A stretch of 64,000 nucleotides of DNA from Sipunculus nudus (Eukaryota > Annelida > Sipuncula > Golfingiida > Sipunculidae): NCBI GenBank assembly GCA_026874595.1, contig CM049314.1, positions 73,550,300 to 73,614,299 on the forward strand. Direction: 5' to 3'. The position numbers and the translations under genes are program-made. The notes beneath the pieces were generated by a model, which had not been told where the DNA came from, did no database searches, and worked only from the letters and a program-made list of their open reading frames with translations. Below are positions 34,680-47,000 of the stretch, piece after piece (the first letter of the stretch is position 1; each line of letters begins with the position of its first letter).

Positions 34680-35947
34680 CCCTTTGACCAATCTTTCTGT
34701 AACCCGGCATAGTTACTTACTCACCTATGTAGTTGTGAGCAAAAAAGACTGGTGCATGTCCATAGATCTTGGATACCTTCATCTCATACTCAAGAATGGT
34801 GGTGCCATTTGCAATCGTTTCATGTGTTTGCTTTTGGTGACAATAGCTCATATCTCGGGAGTGGTGCAATGTGTTGGTCTGCAATTTGGGATGTTCATCC
34901 ATCTTGGAGAGTTTTTTTTTAAGACAAGACAGGTGGTGCCACCTCCCTTTCCCTTTTTTGTACAATACATTTATGCCCTTTTCTCAGGAGTGATTGGCCT
35001 GAAATTGTACATGTCCATATATGTTGGATACCTTCATCTCATATTCAGGATTGGTGGTGCCATCTGCAATTGTTTTTTGTTGCATTCATCGGTCTGTTTG
35101 CTTTGGGTAAAAATCGCTCATTTCTCAGGGGTTAATGGATGTATCAGCCTGAAATTATGGCATGTTTATTGGTTTGGATAGCTTTGTTGTTGACAGACAG
35201 GTGGCATCACTAGCGCCATATCGACCCTCTGGCATTTCGACCAGATTACTGGCGCCAGAGTGTCTTTACATCTAAGGCCTTATGAAGATACAAATATTTT
35301 AGTAATTTCTGACGCTGTCAATCAACATAAACCAGACCAGTTGTTAGCATTTTTTGGTGTACTTTTTATAATACCAAACATGAGCGAGAAAATTTCCATT
35401 TTAACCCAGCACATTGGTAAACCCCTCGGCATGTCTGTTGAATCTATGACTGCATGAACACAAGCATGGCTGGCACGGGTTACAGGAGGCAGGCAGCTTG
35501 CAGGCGATACAAGAAATGACCAGTGTCCATGGAGACGGTGTTTCAGTTTGTGTTGTGAGCTCACATTTATACTATTGTGTTAATTCATTATTCTTAGCAT
35601 AATATTGAGATTATGGGCCTTTTACCACAATATGAATGCAACCTGATACAAGACCACTGCGATACATTCCTTGATATTACTTGTATCAGGACTCGAGTAG
35701 GCTTACCAGCCCAGTTATTCAATTGCCTACTCGGTCAGCTTGTCACGGCTAGTGGCACCACCTGCTTTTCAGTTTTAATGGAAAACATTGATGCACTTTC
35801 AATTAGCACATATATGAGGAGTTTAATTGGCATCACTGATGCCACAAATTTGGAGTCATGTAAGGAAAATTCCATGCCTTACTTTACCCGTGCCTCTGTG
35901 ATATGGTGAATACACGTAGTTGCTTGTCAACTACCCGTATTCTAGTT
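34680..35947 (+). mobile_element. Dispersed element ending in a hairpin plus CTAG, copy 2
   Basis: Internal ~260-bp tandem duplications carry catctcata-tca and ggtggtgccatttgcaat words. It ends in gaatacacgtagttg, a cttgt loop, caactacccgtattc (35908-35942; 13 of 15 pairs match), then CTAG and TT. The same terminus is at 32551-32587. A 165-codon open frame within (34684-35181) follows the repeat, not a gene. Helitron-like by end structure; left limit estimated. Confidence 0.6.
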
Positions 35948-38147
35948 ATTTTTGTTTCATTGTACTGTTAGTTGTCATGTTTAAGATTAATTGATTTGGT
36001 TTTATATCAAACTTTTGTCTTTTAATCAATTCATAAAATCATGTGGACTTTTATATCATATGACTATCATTTTTTTTTTGTGAGAAAATGTCAAAACATG
36101 TAAAAATTTATGAATATCTGTCATATAATGCCAACGAAAATATGGCTCACAGCCAATCAGAGCAGGCCAAACTGTTAACTACTCATCCTAATATTGAAGG
36201 CCTGTTGACCTCTATGCATATTAATTAGACCCTGTGACCTGTAGGTGAAATCATAAATATGCTGTTTGGTGTAACACAGTTGTACTGTCGGTTTAATGTT
36301 TATCTCACTTATTCAAAGATGGGCCATTTTACAATGGAAACATTTTAATGTAATTAATAAATATGTGCATAAAAATATGTGTGGTGTTAAATGTATTATT
36401 CTTATGGCAAGAAACTTTGAACAGAAAAAATTTTAATATTTTCCACTGAAGTAATTGACAGTATTTTGAGTCACTGGAGAAAGCAATGAGCTGGTTTATG
36501 GTGGAATTTCACAGGAATTTGATCTGATTGAACTATATAGATGCATTGATAACATTTGCATGCCATGTCAAGTCTGTTAAAGTGGATGTTCTATTCTGTA
36601 ATATTTGAAATAGATAATCAAAATGTTCCAAAATTCTTCATGTGCCAGTTGATGAATCAGTTTTCAACCAGAATATTTTAGTTTTAAATGCAAAGTGTTC
36701 AGATGACCCATGACAAAATAATATAAAAAAAAAAATGAATAACTATGTGGATGTATATATGTATGTATGTATGTCCCGGAGTTCTAAAATGGTAGAGGTA
36801 GTCGTAGCATGCATCTTGCATAATTTTTAAAACAATAATTGTAATAACCACACTACTAATAATAATTATTAAGTTTGGAAAGGGCTGGGCCTTTAACTCA
36901 GGTATATAAATGTACCTGAGGCAGCTTCTTTTTGTATTACTTATAAATATGTAATTAAAAGAAAAATAGGTATCATGTTTCTGCCTATTTACTTCTCACA
37001 AGTCCAGTTTTAATGTGAAATGCAAATGATTTGGACTCTTGCAGAAATCTACATGTGCCAAAATGTACTTACTACTGTTCCATTTTATCAAAACTCATTT
37101 TAATTTTAATTCAAATTCATGTATGTTTTTTTTATGTGGTTTAGGTGAATTTGCAAGAAATTAGAATTCTACTTGATGGATTTTTTGTTGCTTCAAAAAT
37201 GGATGTAGAAAAAATTTCTTTTGTTTGAGAGGGAGTTTGTGTTTTATGAGTATGACTTTGGTTTTCTTTCTGATTGTGTTTCACCTAGGAGGTCATGATT
37301 TTGTTGGTGTTTATAAATTTGTTATGTTAGCTGATAGTTTTGGGACCGATGATAAACTTTTATCGATGATATGTTGGCTAATGCAGATGGTCTAATGATC
37401 AATCTTACATTGCCATAATTGATAATTTTTTTCACATTGGTCAGAAGTTTTATGCTTCTAGAGGTCAACCAATTTTTACTGATATTGATAATGAAATTGC
37501 TACTGATTCCCAACACTTCACAAAAGTGACTTATAATCAATCATCGGTTGGTGATATGCTGTTGATGATAAAATTTGATGAAAGAAGCAACTCCCAACAC
37601 TATATTAGCTGGCTTCTTTATTAAATTTTGATGTGATTTTACCCCACACCTTGTAGATGACCATTCATGATCCCATTTAATCACTTCATAACCAACCTCA
37701 ATAAAAGGCTCAGGAGTCAGTCAGTTGGAATGTTGACACTTGATACATATTAAAAGCATAATACTTTTTTTTATCTGATGGACTTTCCTAAAATTCTTTG
37801 TAGATATTTACCAAAAAATTTTTTCCCCTGAATTTAATTCTAAACAAAACCTATGCATATTAATGAGGACACAGGTGCTACTGTTTAACTTGGGAGAGCA
37901 TGAGATAACACAGTTTCATGGAAACAAATTCCCTTTTATTAAAAGAAACAAAAGTTTTCCACTCAGCATATCGCTTCATGTAAAAGTACACAAATGTGTC
38001 GGGAGTACAGATCATGAGATGAATTACATCTGTAATGATTGCACCAAATAACAATGTGGATAACGTACACAACATATATACATCACCAAAACTGGCACAA
38101 AGAGATTCAACAAGAACATGTTCTGCAGGTTTGATTGAACATACATT
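35948..38147. other. Intergenic stretch without recognised features
   Basis: AT-rich DNA between the convergent genes. It holds a short atgt microsatellite (about 36750-36776) and simple A/T runs. No frame shows splice-bounded or domain-like coding sequence. Confidence 0.6.
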
Positions 38148-38190
38148 TAACAAGTGACCCACAGGTCATGACCCTCAGCTGACACACCAG
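38146..38190 (+). mobile_element. Element terminus of the gctcagctg family
   Basis: Reads aacaagtgacccacagg then tcatgaccctcagctgac, the same end as the 26485-26525 and 45057 termini, opening rightward. The partner end was not found. Confidence 0.55.
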
Positions 38191-39299
38191 AATTTGAATA
38201 TAATCTGGATCTCTGTACAAGGATAATTCTCCTGTTCACTGTTTTTTGTTACTCCTACATTGTTGACAAACAGACAACATCTCAGGAATAAATTCTGGTA
38301 AAGACCCATATAACAGTGTTATCACAGAGAAAATCCCCAAGTTCAGCTACTGAAGACAGAGGGCACTAACTGTACTGTTTCAATCATTAATGGTTTCCAG
38401 GAACCGAAACCAGTTTTGAATTTTAGAGTGGCCCCTTCCAGACAGGGACCTGTTTTGATTTTAAATGAGTTACATCATGCCATGTATTGGTATATTTTAT
38501 AACCAACTTCAACATATAATGTAAAAACTGAACCCGGAGCTTGATCACATGTATACAGTTATAGAAGATTATACAAAATAATTTTAGTATTCCCATGAAG
38601 CCAATAGGGAATGTGCCCATCACTCTTGGAGATTTTTTAAATTAATAATAATTTCTGTTCAGTATGTCACAATCAGTGAGTGATATGGATACTAAGGCAA
38701 TTAACAAATGTCAACAGGATTTCAAATTTAACAATATAAAGGATACAGAGAAAATGGTTAAATATCCCATGAGATGAATCTGCAAAATCAACCATAATAC
38801 ACCCAAAAAATTAATTCTTATCAATATTCTACAACACATCTAGAATTGGAGATTTCATGTGCTATGAGAATTGTTCTGTCCACAAATTTGGCCATCTGTA
38901 TACAGAGTACAATTCCACTGATCCAAAAATGGTGTAAAAATATGCATAGACAATATAAATAAATACAAGGGGTCAATATTTCTTGTAATTAACCCTGTGA
39001 CCAGATTATATCAGTTTTCAGCACAAACATTTGACATTTTGATTAGTTTCAAATTAAAATACTTAAATATTTGACACACACAGTGACGCGTGACCATTAT
39101 CATATTAATTAGTCTGTACATAAACAAAATATACATAGTCTGACTACTTCCTTCTCTTAATAAAACAAAAACAAAACAGACACATCATCAAAAATGCACT
39201 GAACTAAAAAATTACGACAGTCTGATTTAGAAAATAGTAAAATACACAGATGATGCTGGGTACACCTAAAAAGTCTCTCTGGTATCACAAGTAGACGAA

Positions 39300-39730
39300 A
39301 TGTTGTGAGAGACAACAAAAGCCTGCCGGCACAATCTTTGTTGTATGGGGGATGGATGAGTACTTATGATCTGTATAATGATATCAGCAAAAGATCTAAA
39401 CCAGTGAGATTCCTAAAGTCTGCAGCTGAAAGACACATGAAACATAAATACAAAATTAGCAGATATCAACTCTACCATTTGGTAGGGCCACAGATACACG
39501 TGGAGTCCTGTCATCCAGTATGGCATCCCGCAGACTGAAACGACAGTGTTTAAAGTGAAGGAAGCATTGGAAGGGGAGGACAGCATCTACTCCCTCACAA
39601 CCAACTACCTTCTGTGGCAGTGACTCTCGAGAGTTGAGATCAGATCACTAAGACCTCTTGGGGAATGAACGTACGATCATGGCATGACTGAGCTTTGACC
39701 GAGTAAACCAACTCTGGATGTTGGCAGTCT
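39300..39730. other. Unexplained GC-richer stretch near the 3' end of the ankyrin-SOCS gene
   Basis: Noticeably richer in G and C than its surroundings. On the minus strand one short frame after an acceptor-like gtcgtttcag reads LRDAILDDRTPRVSVALPNG before a stop. It could be 3' UTR, a decayed exon or an old element; there is not enough to call a gene. Confidence 0.3.
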
Positions 39731-39928
39731 GTGGTTTTGGCAAACAGGAAACATCAAATCACAAATAAACATTACAAAAATATACAACAATCACACTTAA
39801 CAACAGCAAAACATTCATTGCTCAAAGGTATGGTCTGAAGGACCAACAGGTTCATATGTATAGACAAAATGAGTTAAAATGGATCTTCAGAAACACCTTT
39901 CAGAAAAGACAATTATGGACATCCATTA

Positions 39929-40257
39929 AGGCCAAAAAAAAAAGGTATGGTTTCAGGCACTTTTTTTCTAAAAACAGTACACGAGGGCAATTTTTTTTAC
40001 TATTTTTGTATTTTTTCAATTAAAATGTCATATGATTAGGGAAAAGCATGATAATAACATAATTGTTTTGCTCATCTGGTAAGAGCACTACATCACATTG
40101 AAAGGAAATCTGTTCAATATTATATTATCTTCTTCAAAGAAATGTCCGAGTGGCTGAAATTCAAAATTGGTAATTTTCTATTGAAAATCTAAATTTTTGA
40201 TTGGGTTAAAATTTATGTGCATGGTGCCTGAGATTACCATACCTTTTTCTTTTGCCT
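39929..40257. mobile_element. ~330-bp MITE with ggcc...ggtatgg ends, copy 2
   Basis: Same family as 30627-30937: aaggtatggtttcaggcac at the left, gcctgagattaccatacc at the right, internal gaaatgtccgagtggctg shared with copy 1, and TA just outside both ends. It lies 320 bp beyond the stop codon of the ankyrin-SOCS gene. Confidence 0.8.
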
Positions 40258-40390
40258 AACAAAGTATAACAAAGTAAAGCATGATAAATCTGCATTAAAA
40301 AAGTTTACCAGAACTGAAAAAAGGACATTCAGTGTGTCGGATTATGTACTCATATAGTACAGGAGCATAATGATTGGCAAATTTTCATTA

Positions 40391-40457
40391 ATGCATAAAC
40401 ATGAAGCAGGTTCATGCATAAACATGAAGCAGGTTCATGCATAAACATGAAGCAGGT
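40391..40457. repeat. 23-bp x 3 tandem repeat
   Basis: Three near-identical copies of atgcataaacatgaagcagg plus ttc, located in the presumed 3' UTR of the minus-strand ankyrin-SOCS gene. Confidence 0.9.
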
Positions 40458-40576
40458 GGAAGTAGCCCCAAACTTTAGACAGTGAACCCTGGTCTGAATG
40501 AATGAAGATCTTGATGAGTCATGGAGATATTTCAATAAAGCATCTGAACACGCGGTAGTAAACCACCCTGTTGCTC

Positions 40577-40944
40577 TCACAGGGGTTTAACCTTCAGGTA
40601 ATCTTGCAGTAATGATGGCAGGGGAAGTTCCGCGAGTTTCCGTGGAAGGCCCTGGTGTACCGATCCCATTAGGCCTTGTATTTGTTCTCGGCAATGTTGT
40701 TTGAGCGGGCGTGGATTGCGTTTCAATTGAGTCCATAACTGATAAAACTGTTCATCTTCTGTCAGAATTTCTCTGGGAATAATTCCGCTCTCCACTAACC
40801 AGTCGATGAATTTATCAAGGTTCATTGGGTCACATCCTGATGTCACCAGTAGTTTCACCATAGGAATGTCAAGTTTTGGGAATTTCACAGCCAGTGCCAA
40901 TGGACACAAACCTTCAATATCTGCACTGTTGATGTTGACACCAC
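40577..40944 (-). CDS. ASB-like exon 10 with SOCS box and stop
   Basis: 368 bp after acceptor cttgtccccag. Encodes the final ankyrin repeat (GGVNINSADIEGLCPLALAV, MVKLLVTSGCDP), a linker (FIDWLVESGIIPREILTEDE) and the SOCS box with BC box PLKQHCREQI and Cul5 box LPLP, ending VKPL-stop. Both boxes look intact, so an active ligase adaptor is expected. Confidence 0.95.
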
Positions 40945-41049
40945 CTGGGGACAAGTAACATCAGTTATATAATTTATATTCTTCAACATATTAATAATGC
41001 AACATAGATATTAACACTGGTGATAATTCAACTGTTTATGACTTAGCTT

Positions 41050-41090
<41 letters not shown>

Positions 41091-44000
41091 GAAAAATAAA
41101 TACCTTACACATTCTGCAGTATATTATAGCCTGATTATAGCTGAGTTTTTCAGGTGGGGTGAGGAGTAACATTATGCATTATGCTGTGGGGACACCAAAC
41201 ATACCAGCCAGCACGGAGAAATATGAACAAAGTGTTATAAATAGGCAGTTGGCCAAACAAAAGACAGTTTTAACATAATGGTTGAGTTTTTGTTCAGTCT
41301 TTAAAATAAAGCAGATATTCTTCACAGAACTGTCTTTAGTCTTGCTGCTGCACTGTAATTTATATCAGTTATGGAGACCGGAGGACTTGATTCCTGACTA
41401 TGACTCATGTCTGGACTCCAGTCCACATTTTTGGGGACTGGGACTTGAGCGTCCTGGACTCAGACTAGTTCTCGGACTCGCAGGTAAAGACTCGATAAAT
41501 CAGGCAGAGTCCACCTCGAGTCCAGCAGAACCAAAGCTCTGTCACATACCATAAAGACATTATTTACATGCATGATATACTAACAAAAAGCTCTGTCACA
41601 TACCATAAAGACATTATTTACATGCATGATATACTAACCAAAAGCTCTGTCACATACCATAAAGACATTATTTACATGCATGATATACTAACAAAAAGCT
41701 CTGTCACATACCATAAAGACATTATTTACATGCATGATATACTAACCAAAAGCTCTGTCACATACCATAAAGACATTATTTACATGCATGATACTAACAA
41801 AAAGCTCTGTCACATACCATAAAGACATTATTTACATGCATGATATACTAACAAAAAGCTCTGTCACATACCATAAAGACATTATTTACATGTATGATAT
41901 ACTAACAAAAAGCTCTGTCACATACCATAAAGACATTATTTACATGTATGATATACTAACAAAAAGCTCTGTCACATACCATAAAGACATTATTTACATG
42001 CATGATATACTAACAAAAAGCTCTGTCACATACCATAAAGACATTATTTACATGTATGATATACTAACAAAAAGCTCTGTCACATACCATAAAGACATTA
42101 TTTACATGCATGATATACTAACAAAAAGCTCTGTCACATACCATAAAGACATTATTTACACGCATGATATACTTACAAAGTATGACAAAAGAAAGACTGT
42201 ATTTACTAGTCTTAAGGTTTGCATTGGGAGTTTAATGTAATTAAACCTGAAAGTGTTGAGCCTATATTCCTCATGAAAGCAAATAACCATATTCTAAATC
42301 CAATAAAGACATGCATGTATCAAACAGACCTTCACCACAATGTTCTGTCATGTTCCAGTCTAGTGACCAAGTACTGCTCTTTATAAATGAAACCAGACAC
42401 ATTTTATAATATTATCATTTGAAATATTAAAATATTTTAACTCAATTTAATGGTGTCAGTCACTGCCAACAGATGTCACTAGTATGATGGTTGTTGCATC
42501 TACCTACCTTTGATGAGCTTTTCTGCCACAATCAGATTGCCATGGTTCACCGCCACATAAAGTGCTGACTTTCCATTTCGATCTGTCAGGTTGACCTTTG
42601 CCCCTGCACTCAGGAGGAGGCTGACGACATTGGGGTGATCATGGTAAGTTGCCACGTACAGCGGTGTTTTGCCATGGCTGTCTGTTTGATTCACGTCAGC
42701 TCCGGCTTCTATCAGCATTTTGACAATCTCCAGATGTCCAAAATATGAGGCTACCACAGATAAAAGAACAAGCTCATGTATACATTGTATATACACAAAA
42801 GGATCCACAAAACAAGCTCAGATAAACATTGTATCAACACAGGACCCACAGAACAAGCTCAGGTAAACATTGTATCAACACAGGACCCACAGAACAAGCT
42901 CAGGTAAACATTGTATCAACACACAAGGACCCACTGAACAAGCACAGGTAAACTAGTATCAACACAGAAGGACCCACAGGACAAGCTCAGATAAACTTTG
43001 TATCAACACAGGACCCACAGAACAAGCTCAGGTAAACATTGCATCAACACAGAAGGACCCACTGAACAAGCTCAGGTAAACATTGTATCAACACAGAAGG
43101 ACCCACTGAACAAGATCAGGTAAACATTGTATCAACACAGAAGGACCCACAGAACAAGCTCAGGCAAACATTGTATCAACACAGAAGGACCCACAGATAA
43201 GCTCAGGTAAACATTGTATCAACACAGAAGGACCCACAGAAAAATGTTGACACAAGGTGTTTGACAAGCATGCTTTACCTGCTTATGTCAAGCTAATGCA
43301 TTTGAAAACGTGAGGAATATGAAAACACATTATGGTTTTGAGTTTTATCAGGTAAACTTGTAGGGTGTTTTTCTTATTTAATCTCTCTTATCCTTTGGTA
43401 GTAGTTTTCTGTTTCTGTTTGGTACTGAATTACGATAAATGTGTCATATTGTTGTTAAAAATTCTCAAATATCAATGCATCATTAACAAACAAGGCTGTA
43501 TTTCATATGTCTCTGAATAATGAGTGAAGGCTCGTGTAGTACAACACAAAATATGCTTTTTCTTATCTAAAACCACTGACATACTTTTAGGGACATCTGT
43601 GCAAATTTGTGTTGTGACACGAACATCTCAGGTTCCCACAAATTTCATATTCAGACTGAAGGCAATCTATTCAAATACACTATTCTGAATTTCATCTACT
43701 TTTCTTCTGAGGATGTGAATATATACACTTTCTTTTCCATATTTCCTTTTTAATTGCATACCAACAGCTTTTGAAAGAAATGATTAAGGTGCTAATATAA
43801 TAATTATTATTATGACTAAGCTAGTTACTGTCTATAAAACATTTATATTAATATTTCTAATGCCAAGAGGTTTTGTAAAACTTATTTGAATAACCATGCC
43901 ATAACAGCAGTCAGGCACCAAAGATTAAAGTAAAAATAAATGCTGTCGGTGATGTTGAAATCATATTGGCTTTGTTGAACTGATCATACTGATGTATTTT

Positions 44001-47000
44001 AGCCATATAAGGCACCAACCCTGGTACTCCATAGACCTAGCTCACCATGAATTTAATGTGACCTTAACAGCATATTCATTTAATGAATAAGCAAGAGCAT
44101 AACTGTTCCTAGCAGCGAATCAGGTTGTAGATATTACTGTAAACTGTGATTCACCTGACAAAAATAAATCTGCATAATTTTTGGAGACCTCTCTTAAACA
44201 GAATGTGTAGTTGATCTGGGCCAGCACCCATGGTGGCATGTTTTCCAAGATATTTTTTTTATACAAAGGAGATGGTACTAAAAGTTCTAGGCCAAAGGTT
44301 GCAGGAGCATTTCCTCCTACTACTGAGTGAATAATAATGTCTTGCCTGCATGGCACATACCAAATAATACAAGACAAATAATCCAAAATATTGCTAGACA
44401 GTTCACAATGACATCCGATATATTCATCAGTGCAGCGATTCCAGGTGATGACATCAGTTAATGGGACATCTTCAACCTTTGTGACGTCCTTATTGCCTTG
44501 TAAAAACCCGTCGCAAGGAAGACCTATGAAGGAGCACTTTTTGGGCTTATTATAATAATTAGGTCAAAAGGGTGGGGCATAAGGGCTGTGGTGGAGAGGT
44601 CAATTACCTGTAGTACTGGTACATACCTACATAGAGAGGTGACTTGCCATCTTTGGTAGGAATGTGGAGGTCTGCTCCTTTTGTTATGAGGGTCTGAACC
44701 AGCTGTCCATAGCCTGAGTAAAGAAGAATTATACAACAATGTACAGCTGCTAAACATAGTGAATGAAAGTCAAGTACAACAAGGGACCTATGGGTCACGG
44801 CACTCAGCTGTTATATATGATAAAAAAATATGATTTAGAAATGAGGCACATGCTGGTTTTGTGTGGTAATAAATATAAGCTGTATTATTAGTTGTTGTTT
44901 AGCTTATGTATGATTTTGATAGTACCTTTGGAGACAGGAAAGAGGACTGATTTCATTTATTTTATTAACAAATGAAGTACTATTGTAACACAGATTTTGA
45001 CTTGGCCATTTAACTTGTAAGCAGAACAAATAATATAAGAGTTTTACTATTTATTATAAACAAGTGACCCATGGGTCATGACGCTCAGCTGCCAAGCATG
45101 ACCTGCGACATCATGGGCTGCAATTCACAACTTCTAGTAAAATTGTTGCAGAACCTATATGCCAATTTTGTTTAAACTTTCTAAATTGCCATAAATTCTT
45201 ATCATATATGTCTGGTTAAAACATAGTGAATGATGGTCTTAGGCAAAATGTATGGTTGTTGAGCTATCAGGAACTAATCCCACAGCTTGCTCGATACCTG
45301 TCAGTCTCAAAAGGAATACCACACAGGCCACATATAAGATCAAAATATAGCAAAAGATCAAGGAAATCCATGCAAGAATTATTGTGAAACGGGTGCTTCC
45401 ATATTTATTTTTATTCAATACAAGCCAACTGTACTGAGCTTTCATAAATGATGGTCATATTTATTACGAAATCTTTGACCCAATGCAAGAATACATTAAT
45501 ATACATCCCACTGCATTCACTTTAAAAGTTCTTGAGATAATATGTTCTAAAGGAATTTAAAGATGGCGTCCTGGTGGCCATATTGGATTTCTGACAGGTC
45601 GGAAATTTAACAACAAACATCCTCTAAAAGGGACCAAACATCATAAAACTAGGGACTCATGGGTCTCGACGCTCAGCTGAATATGGCTATAAGGATACTG
45701 TGGTTGCCTTTTTGTTCGCGAGGGTTTTAATTTCGCGATATTCGCGAATGGGAATAATCGCGAAAATGAAACCCTTGGGAATAATCGGCCAATTGAGAAT
45801 GTCCTTCTTATTTAGTGTAATCAATACTTGTGTGGTAATAGGTTAGAACAGAGAGAATTTTTTAATAAATTACATCCTTGCAGGTATAGGGAAATTTAAG
45901 CCTTAAATTTGAACTAAACCACCTATGCTGTGTGTGCGGGCCTATCATTATATAAGAAATTGTCACAAACTCATGACTTATTCTCATTTTATAATACACA
46001 GGTATATGGCTTTGCCAAACATTTGATATAGTTCTGGTGAGATCGCGAAAATGAAACCCTCGCAAAACAATAAAAATGAAAAAATCGCGAAAATTCAGCC
46101 TCGCGAATATGAAGCCAACCACAGTATTTTAAAGAAATTTTTCAGAATGACAGTGTTGTGACATTAACGAATGACCTTGTTACCAAAAAATCTTAGAACT
46201 TTTTATCCTTGAACTTGCAGCATTAGATTATTGTAACAATCTTTTAAAAAGTTACTTTGACCTCTGACCAGGTAACCTCAAAATCTACAGATTTACTGGC
46301 TTTGGGCTAGTAAGCCATGTGTGAAAGATGGACAGTTTGTGATGGGCCCTGTGACCTTGACCTTTGACCCTGTGACCCCTAAATCAAACAGAATCTTCCC
46401 CTATTGGCAGGTAAGCAAAATCTTGAAGATGGAAGGTTTACAATGAAAAGTTTGGTTTCAGATGCATATGCATTCTTTTTAAAGATATGGGACCAGTGAT
46501 CTTGACCTTTGGACCTCAAAATCGACATGGTTCTTACTTTAGTGGTGAGCCATATGTAAATAAAGTTTGAAACCAATATGTCAAACTAAACTGGAGTTAT
46601 CATCTGTAAACTTATTTGTGAACAGATGGCCCCTGTGACCTTGACCTTTGACCTTGTGCCCCAAATTCTTTTATGCTCTCCCCATACTGGAAAGTCATCT
46701 AAATGTGCAAGATGGAAAGTTATGGATGTAAATCTTGGCTTGAAATGCAGCCATAATCTTTTTAAATAAGAAAGTCTTGCAGGGCCTCCGAGAGGATTCT
46801 TTTAAGGCAGTACAAAAACGTTGCTGGGCCCCTGCCACCTCTCAGCACTATTATTTTTATTATTATTATTTGTATATATATATATATATGTATATACAGT
46901 GTAACCCCAGAATTACGACCACCTTGAAGACTAACCAAGGTGGTCGTGATTTGGGGGTGGCTGTATTTGTGAAACTGTAAGTTACGTGAAACGTATATTC

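Noticed and set aside
34684-35181. 165-codon frame with hydrophobic segments
   Set aside because: It runs through tandem copies of a dispersed repeat and has no recognisable family or splice context.
39305-39538. 77-codon plus-strand frame and a short minus-strand frame in a GC-richer patch
   Set aside because: No domain recognised and no convincing exon borders; recorded only as an unexplained stretch.
41568-42240. 84- and 150-codon repetitive frames
   Set aside because: Explained by the 54-bp minisatellite, whose length is divisible by three, inside an intron.
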